DNA from: Aurelia coerulea
Lineage: Eukaryota > Cnidaria > Scyphozoa > Semaeostomeae > Ulmaridae
Direction of reading: 5' to 3'
NCBI GenBank assembly: GCA_039566865.1
Contig: CM076944.1
Span: 16,266,501 to 16,330,500, forward strand
DNA length: 64,000 bases
Shown here: positions 22,843 through 34,262 of the stretch, piece after piece
Numbering within the stretch: position 1 is the stretch's first letter
Layout of the letters: each line of letters begins with the position of its first letter
The notes under the pieces: generated by a model
Seen by the model: only the letters and a program-made list of their open reading frames with translations
Database searches by the model: none
What the model was told of the DNA's origin: nothing
Program-made: the position numbers and the translations under genes

Positions 22843-23302
22843 TATAATGATGATGTAATGTCTAATCTTGTCAAGTCTTTGATTCCTTTATCTTTGGTCA
22901 CTCTGAACTCTCTGAAATTTCAAATTTGTTTTCACTGTCCATGCTCAATTTTGTCAGAGTCATAAACTGTCTGCAATTCTTTCAAATTCACATGAATAAA
23001 GCTTGGTATCAATGAATTTGTTGTTTTCTAGAGTCATCTTTGATGATTACTGATCACAGCGGCAACAACAAGCAAAATATCAATTCCGTAGTCCGCGTTT
23101 TACGCATTTAATGCTTATGAAAACGAGGCTATCAAGTCAGTCCGATTTCAGGCACTGTTTGGCAACAAGTCTCTGTATTAGCGACAAATCAGTTCTAAAG
23201 AGCATACAGAGATTGTGTAGCCAGTCTAGCTGATGGCCCTTGCTGCTGTCTGGGTGGCGTGTTGAGCTGTGGGGCGTGGGTGTCTGCATGTAGGTTTTTG
23301 TT

Positions 23303-23533
23303 CATTAATTCATTTTGAGTGGGCAGGAAGCATTCTAGCTAGTTAAAGCTAATTTAAGCCCACTATGCATGCCGTATTCAGGCAAGGGACCCCTAGTTTA
23401 ACGTCCCTGCCGAAGGACGGCGAGGTGAGTTACGAGGTCAAGTCTCCGAGGTCACCCATCCGGTGTTTGACCTCACTCGACCAAGCTTAACTTCAGTCAC
23501 CTGACGGAAACTGTATAAGCCGCTCGGCCACTC
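23303..23533 (-). mobile_element. tRNA/5S-like SINE, minus-strand copy
   Basis: On the minus strand it begins GAGTGGCCGAGCGG, matching the RNA polymerase III A box of tRNA-Ser/Leu (TGGCCGAGCGG). Within 45 nt comes a stretch resembling the internal control region of 5S rRNA (GAAGTTAAGC...GGATGGGTGACC). A central part with CCTTCGGCAGGGACGTTAAA follows, then a tail ending CCTGCCCACTC plus an AT-rich segment. The forward copy at 54378-54597 has the same order. It would be a short, non-coding retroposon copied by LINE proteins. Confidence 0.85.
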
Positions 23534-24779
23534 ACCCCACCGGCTTGGGGTCCTGCCTGCTCAACTCTCTTGCCCTTGTGTTAAAGATTACTTTTAATGG
23601 GTAGAAATGGACCAGATGTAACAATTCAAGATTCTCTTTCTTGTTGACATGGTGATGTTTGAACTTGTTGAAACAGACCTCTTTTTTGCTTAATGGCTCT
23701 TTAATTAGCGCAATCCTTCGCTTTATTTCACAATCAGATTTTCCGTCAGATATTATAAAGAAATTATATGCTGCAGTATAATCGCAAATATTGCTCTGCC
23801 CTCTCTCAGGGAAATTTCGGTCTCATACGCAGACCAGAAGACATGCCAGGATTCTGAGACAAAAGCCTGTTTTGATAGTCCGGTAGCAGAAAGGGGGGTA
23901 TTACCACCAAGAGAGGTAATTTATGAGACTAGACTTTTTAGGTCAATTTTGGGGTGCTGAATCCGAATCTCGATGTTCTTTGGTCAGGCGAGGGGCCGTT
24001 TACGAGATATGGGGGTATTTGCCCCCAAAATTGGGGCAAAATGAAACTTTAGCAAAAATATCAACCTTCATCACCAATACAATTATATAAACACAAAACG
24101 CAAGTCTAAATGTCGTTTAATTTATATACGAGCTTCTCAATTGTGTTTCGTGTCATTTTTGCTTCTTTTGGGGGCGGAATTGCCCCCAAAAGGGGCAAAG
24201 AACTATTGTGCTCGAAAATGATTTAAAAATATTCAATTATATCAAAATTGATGTGCTGAATCCGAATTTGAATGTTATTTCATCAAATTATGAACAAGTG
24301 AAGAGATATGGGGGCTTTTAACCCCCAAAAGGGGGCAACCTGTCATTTACAAATCCGAATTTTTTTTAGAATTGTTCAAAAATATCTATTTGCATGAAAT
24401 CTGAGGCACTGAATTCGAAATGTAATGTTATCTAATGGAATTTGGAATAAATGTTAAGATATTAGGGGTTTTACCCATTGAGTGATAGAAAGTTATGGGT
24501 TACAGTACTAAAACGCTAACAGCAAGGTGCCAAGCTGTTAAATTTGGAGATATGATATGATGATGACGCGCATCAGTTGCTATACATGACCAGATCCTGA
24601 AACTGATTTGTATTAAAGTGATTTTAGAAGTTAAACAGTTGTATACAACCAATAAATTCGTTTTAGTAACGAAAGTAGATCTCCAAATTAAACAAGTCAG
24701 ATTCTCCATACCGTATTAGATGAATATTTCTGGACAGTATTAGTTTCCTTTTTCAACTTACTCTTAATTGTCACTATCG

Positions 24780-25318
24780 TCAAAATCTGAGAGTGAAACA
24801 TCTTCCTCACCCTCTTCTTCTTCTACATCCCTAATTCCGTATCTATCTGTGTCTATCAAACAGCAGATCTGCAACATCCTCTGGATATGCCCCCTCTATC
24901 CACTTCACATTCATCTCAAGAAGCCAACCACGAAAGTGCGGAACATCGCATAACATAAGTGGTCGATATACACCCCTCCACATTCTTGCGACAAAATTCG
25001 CTCGTTTGCAATGCAGTTCTAAGTTGCTTTGACAAAGAGAGAGGAGGGAGAGATCAACAATCTTTTGCAGTCTTTTTCATGCTTCTTCCAAAACTAATTT
25101 TCCCTGGCCTCGTTTACGGAAGCATGTTTTTCTTTCCGAAGATTGAGCACACGAAATGTTCTAATGCTTTCATTTGATCTTCTGTGAGATTCCGACTTTC
25201 TCCAAGACTGCTAAACAGATCTAAAAATTGAGGACTATTCTTGACGTATTTCCAGCACGATTGATTCCCCTTTCGAAGAAAGCTAGATAAACAGTCAATC
25301 CCACTGAATGAATGAAGA
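24780..25318 (-). pseudogene. Left-arm mirror of the foldback protein fragment
   Basis: The minus strand here carries the same protein-like segment as 25565-26100, with point differences and broken frames. The plus-strand frames at 24768-24953 and 24959-25177 are antisense translations of it. The mirrored arrangement indicates that the arms were duplicated by inversion and then decayed separately. Confidence 0.55.
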
Positions 25319-25504
25319 GCCTCTCGTGCAGAAAGATTGCGAATGGAGTGTCCATGGATGTACCAGAACTAAGACAGTGATGTACTCTTACATGTGATGA
25401 TGTACTCTTACTGTTTCATCATTAATCACGCCCGTAATCTTGCTGGCCATGGAAAGCAATGATGTGAACATATACATTGACAACGGAACTGGGAAGAGTC
25501 TAAG

Positions 25505-26115
25505 ATGCTCGATTTGAGTGCCTGCAAATCATCATCAGAGAAACAAAGGAAGCCTCTGCTGGGATTGCATTCATTCAGTGGGAATGACTGTGCATCTAGC
25601 TTTATTCGAAAGGGGAAGCAATTGTGCTGGAAATGCGTCAAGAAAAGTCCTCAATTTTTAGATCTGTTTAGCAGTCTTGGAAAAAGTTGGAATCTCACAG
25701 AAGATCCAATGAAAGCATTAGAACATTTCGTGTGCTCAATCTTCGGAAAGAAAAACATGCTTCCGTAAACGAGGCCAGGGAAAATTTGTTTTGGGAGAAG
25801 CATGAGAAAGACTGCAAGATTGTTGATCTCTCACTCCTCTCTCTTTGTCAAAGCAACTTAGAACTGCATTGCAAACGAGCGAATTTTGTCGCAAGAATGT
25901 GGAGGGGTGTATATCGACCACTTATGTTATGCGATGTTCCGCACTTTCGTGGTTGGCTTCTTGAGATGAATGTGAAATGGATAGAGGGGGCATATCCAGA
26001 GGATGTTGCAGATCTGCTGATTGATGGACTCGGATAGATACGGGATTAGGGATGTAGAAGAAGAAGAGGGCGAGGAAGATGTTTCACTCTCAGATTTTGA
26101 CGATAGTGACAATTA
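25505..26115 (+). pseudogene. Protein fragment of unknown function in the foldback
   Basis: The frame 25505-25768 reads through GLHSFSGNDC and a lysine-rich helix-like stretch. It continues after a frameshift near 25762 in the frame that includes HCKRANFVARMW and EGAYPEDVADLL, then an acidic tail near 26040-26110. The composition is protein-like: amphipathic, with spaced cysteines and tryptophans. From memory it resembles a family of uncharacterised, transposon-associated proteins of invertebrates with GLH...GCD...GKGK and RANYQA.IW motifs, but I cannot name it and did not search. It is broken and not functional as it stands. Confidence 0.5.
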
Positions 26116-27000
26116 AGAGTAAGTTGAAAAAGGAAACTAATACTGTCCAGAAATATTCATCTAATACGGTATGGAGAATCTGACTTGTTTAATTTGGAGA
26201 TCTACTTTCGTTACTAAAACGTTTTATTGGTTGTATACAACTGTTTAACTTCTAAAATCACTTTAATACAAATCAGTTTCAGGATCTGGTCATGTATAAC
26301 AACTGATGCGCGTCATCATCATATCATATCTCCAAATTTAACAGCTTGGCACCTTGCTGTTAGCGTTTTAGTACTGTAACCCATAACTTTCTATCCCTCA
26401 ATGAGTAAAACCCCTAATTTCTTAACATTTATTCCAAATTCAATTAGATAACATTACATTTCGAATTCAGTGCCTCAGATTTCATGCAAATAGATATTTT
26501 TGAACAATTCTAAAAAAAATTCGGATTTGTAAATGACAGGTTGCCCCCTTTTGGGGGTTAAAAGCCCCCATATCTCTTCACTTGTTCATAATTTGATGAA
26601 ATAACATTCAAATTCGGATTCAGCACATCAATTTTGATAAAATTGAACATTAAATAATTTTCGAGCACAATAATTCTTTGCCCCTTTTGGGGGCAATTCC
26701 GCCCCAAAAGAAGCAAAAATGACACGAGACACAATTGAGAAGCTCGTATATAAATTAAACGACATTTAGACTTGCGTTTTGTGTTTATATAATTGTATTG
26801 GTGATGAAGGTTGATATTTTTGCTAAAGTTTCATTTTGCCCCAATTTTGGGGGCAAATACCCCCATATCTCGTAAACGGCCCCTCGCCTGACCAAAGAAC
26901 ATCGAGATTCGGATTCAGCACCCCAAAATTGACCAAAAAAGTCTAGTCTCATAAATTACCTCTCTTGGTGGTAATACCCCCCTTTCTGCTACCGGACTAG

Positions 27001-29003
27001 TTGCTATGATTAAGTTATGTGATATTGCAATCATTGAACCTTTATGTATGATCTTTGAGAGGTGCATAGAAACTGGAATCTATCTTTCTTCTTGGAAGAA
27101 AGCAAACGTTCCAATTCATAAAAGGGGGGGTCGGCAATGCAAAAATAACTATCGTCCACTCTCTTTGCTTCCTATTTTTTCGAAATTGTTTGAGAAATAG
27201 CTTTTTGATGTAATCTACGATCATTTGTGTGCAAATCAGTTATTTACGCCTAACCAATCGGGTTTTCGGCCTGGACATTCAACAATAAATCAGTTGCTAT
27301 TCATAGCACATAAGATTTATTGTGCTTTTGATGAAATGCCAAGTAAAGAAACACGTGCAGTATTCCTTGACTTATCTAAGGCTTTTGATAGGGTGTGGCA
27401 TGAAGGACTCATTCATAAGCTCAGATGTAACGTAGTATCTGGTAATATGCTCGCACTGATTAGCAGCTTTTTAAAAGATCGGAAACAAAGGGTTGTTTTG
27501 AATGGAAAGACTTCAGAGTGCCAGGATGTTCTCGCAGGTGTACCCCAAGGGTCTGTGCTGAGTCCTTTATATTTTCTGGTGTATATAAATGATCTCTGTG
27601 ATAACTTGAATTGCGAGGTCAAACTCTTTGCAGATGATTCTTCCTTGTTTTCAGTAATTGAAAACGAAATCGTTGGCGCTGAAGAATTGAATCGAGATCT
27701 AGAAAAAATACGGATCTGGGCTTGGCAGTGGCAAATGCAATTTAATGCAGCTAAAACGGAGAAAGTCATATTTCCACCAAAAGAGCTAGAATTGTCCACC
27801 CGCCTTTAACATTAGGCAATGACGAAATCAAACGGGAAAATGAATATAAGCATCTAGGAATGATATTGGATTCAAAGTTAAATTTTCAAAGTCATATCAG
27901 AGCGGCCATCCTAAAGGCTATAAGAGGTATTGGTCTGATACGATATCTTTCAAAGTATGTCTCCAGAAATGTTCTTAATCTATCTTATGAATTATACGTG
28001 AGGCCTCGCCTTGACTATGGTGATTTATTGTGTCACAGATATGACCCAGAAATGCGGCTAGGTTTTACACAAAAATTGGAACAAACCCAGTATTCTGCAG
28101 CCCTGGCTGTTTCTGGTGCGTGGAGAGGTACAAATAGAGATAGGAAACCCTTTATAGTAGAAGATGGTATCGTCGTTTATGTCATTTTTTCAATCTGAAA
28201 AATAAACAGGTCCCAGAATATCTCTTCAATAAAATCCCTGCTGAACGACAAACCAGCTATAATCTTAGAAATCAGAGGATGTATTCTCCCTCTATTGACA
28301 GGACTGTGCGTTTTTCAAACACATATTTTAGTAATGCGCCTTTTGAATTGAATTTACTGGATAGTGATACGAGGTGTTCCAAGTCTATTGATACGTCCAA
28401 CTGAAAACTGTGTTTACGACATATATGATATCGAGGGTATTAGAATATTAACAAAATTGCGCTTGCAGTTCAGTGCACGAAGTGAGAATAGGTTTAGGCA
28501 CAGATTTAACGCCGTAAGTCCACTTTGCAATTGCGGTACAGCAAATGAGGATAACAAGCATTTCCTCCTGCACTGCCCTTTGTTTAACAACTTTCGTGTG
28601 AATCTCCATGGCGAACTCTCAGAATTTCTGAACTTAGACATTTCCAACCTTGATGATAATTTCTTTTGTTCTCTACTATTGTATGGAAGTGCTGAATTTC
28701 CGTATATCATCAACAGAATGATTCTTGAAGCTACAATAAAGTACATAAAATCAACCAAGCGTTTTGATCTTGTAGATTACGAAACTTAGAACCTTCTGGA
28801 AACAAAGAATTCGTGCTTGACATGTTAGTGGCTTTATCCGTTTGTGTACTGTTTGTGAATGTATCTGTGTGTATGTTTGTATGTAAGTCCCTATGTGTAC
28901 GTGTGTATTCGTCAAATTTATTTTGTATATTTGAAATTGTAAGTGTCATTCATAGTGGGAACTCGCTGAAAATATGTCCTTTCCCGCTATGGATGGCATG
29001 TAG
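27001..29003 (+). pseudogene. Decayed non-LTR retrotransposon (LINE), RT to 3' end
   Basis: The reverse transcriptase is readable from about 27006: NNYRPLSLLP, then a TAG stop at 27198-27200, GFRPGHST, FLDLSKAFDRVWH, AGVPQGSVLSP and the catalytic FADD near 27630. Frameshifts near 27808 and 28145 separate further colinear pieces. The last piece (28364-28789) has a cysteine-histidine knuckle CNCGTANEDNKHFLLHC, typical of several LINE clades. The 3' untranslated part ends in a hairpin around CATTCATAGTGGGAA. The 5' part is missing; the element begins exactly at the edge of the giant foldback. A CR1/L2/Jockey-type assignment is tentative. Confidence 0.85.
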
Positions 29004-31463
29004 TTTATAAATCTTGTTCTTTGTTTCTTTTAGTTGTTTTCATTGATAAAAAAAAGTTTGCATGTGAAGTAAACATAAACCACTGTGTAACGCATTTAAA
29101 CAAAGGGAACAATAAACACACTGTTATTTTATCATTGTTCTGTAGCACTGGCTTCATAGCCCAAATAACTAGGATTGGCATTTCAACACCACAGAAAACT
29201 TTCAAGGAGAAATTATAGTTTTCTTCCTTTTGTTAAGATTTCTGCTGTTTTCAACACTTCTGTTATTTTCAAAGATGGTGTCTTCGTGGATCTTAAAAGT
29301 TGAGCTAGATTGAATCTGAAGAAATCCGAAAATTGGTCTTATCGTCCTAAACACTTTTTCCGTAACCTTGACGTATTTCAAAGTTGAGGATTTTGTCAAT
29401 TCCTAGTTCGTTGGGTTACGTCGTTTTATAGCTCCTGGAAATGCACAGTGTGCGTTAATGGATCTCTCTTTGCCTCCTTACAGCCTAAAAGTTCAGCTGC
29501 TAGACAAAAATTAGTAAAAAAGTTGGTAAACAAAGAAAATAAAACACGACTGAAGCTAGAAGCACTTGGAATAGACTACAAATTCCCTGGATATGTGAGT
29601 GAACGTTTTGCTTGATTTTTACTGCAAGGTGAACAAGGGGAGAGTGTTTTGATGTTTGACATCTTTAGTACAATTATGCGAATTACCATAGGCATCAAAT
29701 CTTTAAAAAGAGATTGGACAGTCGGTTATTGAATTTTTCTTTTGATTCAATGTCTCGAAGGGAATTTCAGGTACTTCGGGCTCTTTAGAGCGCAGTATTT
29801 TTTCAATAACTTGTTTATTTTCAGGATTACAGCGTCTTCTTTGGTTCAACCAGTTTTGAGGTACCAGTTTTGAGGATGTGATGGCATGAAATTGCAAATT
29901 CGTAAACCAGAAATGCGACAGAGTTTGTTTACCACCATATTGTAGACCTTAGTCAACTGAGTATTAAACCATATTAAACTATTGTTTTCTTCAGTATTGA
30001 GGTTAATTGATCTTTGATGATTTCAATCTTTTCAAGATTTCTCGCGGATTCTTTCAATGGAAAGAGAAACATTGTAATTCTGAAAATGATCAAGACATAA
30101 AAAGCCACCAGCGTATGATTACCTCAAAGTCCCTGAAGTTTAAAGTTTTGAAGGAAGATTGGAAGATTTTATAACCATTTATCCAATCTCTTTGATGATA
30201 TTAGTATTTCTTACTCTTCTAAAAGTTTGGAAGATATAGATCAAACGCCGAATAGCGATATTGGGTCATTTGAAACAATGTACACCACAAGTTATACTGT
30301 CTGTAGCGGAAATTCGCCCATTTACCCTGCAGCATTGTCATTTATTGGTGAGATACGAGCGAAACCAGTTAAGTTTTTTTCCTTCTGTGTCAAAAGCTTT
30401 CTTGAGGTCTATGTAAACAACAGCCGTGTATTTCTCTTTATTATTGTTTAAGTCGGTTTAAGTACCATGGTAATTTTAAGTACCAAGCAATGGGCAAAAA
30501 GGTATATCTTTTCGTGGATCTAAGCGATGGAATCCGCTTGAATATGACATAAAATAGGCACCTTCCCTGCCACTTTCAAAAGAAGTCAAAAGAAAATTCG
30601 TAAAAATTCTGATACTCATAATTCTCTATTTTTTTGGTATTTAATGTTAATTTTTTTGAGCATTCAGTTTTTCATATTAATGTTTTAATTGTTCACAAAA
30701 TTAATCAAATAACCCTTACCAAAAAAGATTACGTATTTGCCAACAAAAAGATTTATGGCACGTCCCCGCTACCATATACTTGTTAAGTAACCCCCCCCCC
30801 CCGAGCCCAACCCTGAATCTCCCATTATGTCCGTTTTCGATGAAGTGACTAAAAACAACTTGCTTTTGGAGCACGTTTCCCTTAATCGAGGGAGTTTTCA
30901 TCTTGTATATCTTCTAAAATAGGATTTGTAAACATTGAAATATATACTCGAACTGACTCTAAATTTCATCCACAAAACAGGTCGGCTTGGATAACTTCAA
31001 ACTTTCGTTTTACGCCACACAGCCACTATGTACACTCTTTCCCCGTTTCTTTTGTAAGTTTATTTCACCTTTGATGTTAGGCACATCAAGGGTGAATGAA
31101 AATTCATCTACACAAAATCAAAATTATTTCAGACCATCGATATTGCGAATCAGAAACACTGACCTGACAGCATATGCTAATGTGTTGAGCGTTGGGGACT
31201 CTGGAGGGGGATCAGTAGCGGTAGCAACTGCTGTCGTTGTAGATCTCTCGTCCGGGGCTCCTATTGTTCATTTTCCTATCTGGCCTGACATCCAATTGAA
31301 ACGGATTGTAGCATTTATCAGTAATTAATCGTAGTTGTCGTATTTTTAGTTGTTTATTTGGTTGCTATTTTTGCATGTCTTTATGTTAATGGCAATGGGG
31401 TAGTCATTGTCTTTTGCTCCTTGTGGTCCCGTTCCTGTAGTGTTTTATAGTTTGTACTATACG
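29004..31463. other. Interval without supported genes
   Basis: Frames up to 113 residues (30987-31328) occur but none shows a domain or coding pattern that I trust. A C-run at about 30789-30802 is similar in kind to the C/G runs of the 21640 and 40414 repeats, but no full element is recognisable around it. Confidence 0.4.
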
Positions 31464-31599
31464 CATACTAACCAGTTTGTGGTTGTACAGGAAAATATAA
31501 AGCCCGAGGTCTTAAAAGTACAGACCGAGCTTGCGAGGTCTGTGCAATAAGACCGAGGGCTTTATATTTTCCTGTACAACAACAAAACTGGTTAGTATG
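31464..31599. repeat. 136-bp hairpin repeat
   Basis: CATACTAACCAGTTTGTGG at the left is mirrored by AACTGGTTAGTATG at the right. The arms of about 60 bp include ACAGGAAAATATAAAGCCC and AGACC...GGTCT near the tip. It looks like the core of a foldback MITE whose outer ends may reach the TATTACCTGA motifs near 31608 and 31840. I could not fix the target site. Confidence 0.6.
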
Positions 31600-31859
31600 A
31601 GTTTTATTACCTGATAGCTTCTAATTTTGACTTGTATCATTTAGTCTAACGCATTTCGTAACCGTTATGAGGCTTGGGTTTATTGTAAATCTCACAGGCC
31701 TAAATCGGTTGCTGTGGTGACAAAAACGCGTCCTTGTATCGTATTATACAAGGCTACGGGAAAACCGCGGGAAATGTGCGATTTACCAATGAGATTGGCG
31801 GGATTCCTGTATTGCCTCGTTTTTGAAACGTCAGTCAGGTAATAAAGTAATGAGAAAGT

Positions 31860-32762
31860 ATAGTAGGGTGTAGATGTAACATTTTTATTTTTTCTTTATT
31901 CAATCAAAAATTTTACAATACAAGTTACTATTTAATGCTACTTACAAAACTACTCTACGATACTACAAAAACGATACCTTGGAGAGCAAAAGTCTATGGG
32001 AACTCCGCAGCCATTACATGAAACTAAAGTCTATCTCAAGTTAGACGTCATCGAATGAAACAATTGAATTGATCATTCGTGGCAAGTTTACATGCCCAGA
32101 TCTCGTGTGACGTCCAATTTTAAGACTATTACATACATTATATGAAACGACCACAAAAAAAAATTGACAAGGGACTTAGTAACTTAGTGGCTGTGTTGCG
32201 AAAAATCGTGTTTATAGTTATATTAATCAAACCTACCAGTGTTGTGGATGTAACGCAGCGTTAACTCGATTATCTTTTTATTTAACTCATTAGTGAGGTC
32301 TTTACCGCCATACATTAATAGCTGTGTTAAATCGTCATTAGAAAGGCTAAAATATCGAAATGGTCGTACCAAAGCAAGGACACTATTGAGAGGGTCTCGT
32401 CGATGTATCTCGAAAGAAGGGCAAAGCAACAAGAAATGCTCCGTATCCTCAATACCATCGTTCGTAGGACACATAGGATTTATGGTATCTCTAAAATTGT
32501 GTTTGAATTTATGAAAATTTAACTTGCTGAGACCAACTCTCAGTTGGGTAAGGCGCGATAAATCTGATGGATCATGGATCCTAAAAACTGATTTTGCAGG
32601 GGGGCGAATAATGGATAGCAACTTTGCTGTAAAAATCGAAACTGACGGCGCAAGTCTAATTTCAGGATCAAGTTTATTCCATTCACTTAAGCAGTTGGGA
32701 TAGAAGCTGGATTCGAATTTTTCTGTTCTTGCCTTTATTCGTCCAATCACATCATGTAACAT
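31860..32762 (-). pseudogene. 5'-truncated LINE, C-terminal end
   Basis: A 179-residue minus-strand frame (32223-32762) matches the end of a LINE ORF2. It has the knuckle CPTNDGIEDTEHFLLLC followed by a leucine-rich tail, the same arrangement as the end of the 27001-29003 element. No reverse transcriptase is present, so the copy is strongly 5'-truncated, as usual for target-primed retrotransposition. The sequence to about 31860 is probably its 3' untranslated region, with the boundary uncertain. Confidence 0.75.
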
Positions 32763-33467
32763 TTTAAATGAATACGAACAAGAGATCGTGGTTGATTATC
32801 GCTAGTGGAGGAAGGAAGAAACTGATTATCTTTCATCAGAATATGATAAAAATTAGAGGAAAGCCAACAACGCAACACATTATTATTCATTTCATTTGTA
32901 AAATACAAGTTACTAAATGTCTTAAAAGCTTATCAGTGAAATGGTTGTTTTGATATTTTCTGAAATGATATTTAAATTTTCCAGTTTCACCAAATTCGCT
33001 TCGACAAAGAAAAATGTATATTTTCAACCGTGCTCAGATTCTTCTTATACATATTGTATCTTACTTTTAGACTGCCCAAAGCACAGACATATCGAAGGAG
33101 AAGGAAATCAAAGAATAGTCAGAGACGAAGAAATAATTCATTAACTTTGAACAACTCTCGTTGAAGATGAGCCCTGAAATAACGCATTATGATGTATATT
33201 TAGTGTCCCTTCTCCCTTAAACAGCAACTGCTTAATCAAAGTCATACCATAGAGACTGAATCATATGAAACGTTTGGCGTAGTTTATTTCATGCAACAAC
33301 ATTTTTCAAGAAAGCGAAGGTTCCTGTGTACGAACCTTTCATCTTCTGGAAATTGCCATGCTTTGCTGATTGAGTTTTGAGAAAACTTTTCTCGTCATTT
33401 GTTTTAAAAAGAAGCAAAAGCTGTTGATGCAGATTCGTTCTTGGGCGGAGAATGAAGGAAATATCTA
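32763..33467. other. Interval without supported genes
   Basis: Short frames at 32768-32953 and 32941-33144 only. No domain or boundary recognised. Confidence 0.4.
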
Positions 33468-34260
33468 CCGGGTGTCTAAAAAAAAGTACCCCCTTTTGAC
33501 TGAAGAAGGGAACAAAACGATAAAATTTCCGGACTGTTTGAATTCATAGCTACATTTGTCGATCTTCATCTTAAATGCACATACCTTGCACTTTGAAATC
33601 AACCACCAAACACCGGAGATATGAGTTCACAAGGTCAAATTTGGAGTGCACATGAAACCAGAGGTTTTGAGAAATGGCCTAGCCATGATGTGACACCATA
33701 CGGGCGTTTTGCAAAAGAATTTTCAACTTTGACCTTTAGTTTTACTTTTGAAAAGATTTATATCTTGAATTGCGTCAATCGTTCTTGAAGTGTTTTTTTC
33801 TTTTGATGAATCGGTCCTTGCATTGCATTCCATCCCAAGTGTTTTGTATTAAAGAAGAGGAAAACGAGCACATTCAAGCTTATTTTGGAGATGTGGCCCG
33901 ACTTTATCATTCTTATTCTTACCACATTTTTATTATATTTGTTTAATCAAGACCATGTCCATGCGTCTTTTATTCTTTTCAAAAATAAAAAATGGAAAAT
34001 TAAAGTTTACAGGTGCTTTGGAAAATGTCCAAGATACAAATCATGGCTAGGCCCTTTTCCAAAACCTCTGGTTTTTGGTGCACTGTAAATTTTGACTTTG
34101 CGAACTTGTATCTCCAGTGTTTGGTGGACGATTTCTAAATGCAAGGTATGTGCATCGAAGTTGAAGATTGATGAATTTAGCTGTGAACTCGGGGAGTAAT
34201 GATATCTTATTGTTTGGTTCCTATTTCCAGTCAAAAGGGGGTACTTTTTGAGACACCTGG
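33468..34260. mobile_element. 800-bp TA-target foldback, copy 2
   Basis: 793 bp, colinear with 22046-22842 along its whole length including the loop. TA lies at 33466-33467 and 34261-34262. The right terminal repeat has one change (CCAGGTGT where the left has CCGGGTGT). The many differences between the two copies show they did not insert recently. Confidence 0.87.
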
Positions 34261-34262
34261 TA

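Larger units (their letters stand above)
23876..26999. mobile_element. 3.1-kb giant foldback element
   Basis: Arms of about 1.44 kb (23876 to about 25318, and about 25565 to 26999) are highly similar and mirrored around a spacer of about 245 bp that is not mirrored. The outer ends are TAGTCCGGTAGCAG and its mirror. The outer part of each arm holds several diverged modules with GATATGGGGG...CCCCCAAAA...GGGGCAA. The inner part of each arm carries a protein-like fragment. TA stands at both outer edges, but whether it is a target duplication or part of the repeat is unclear. Superfamily is not assigned. Confidence 0.85.

Noticed and set aside
30987..31328. 113-residue frame as a possible gene
   Set aside because: No domain, no coding bias visible, and no supporting neighbours.
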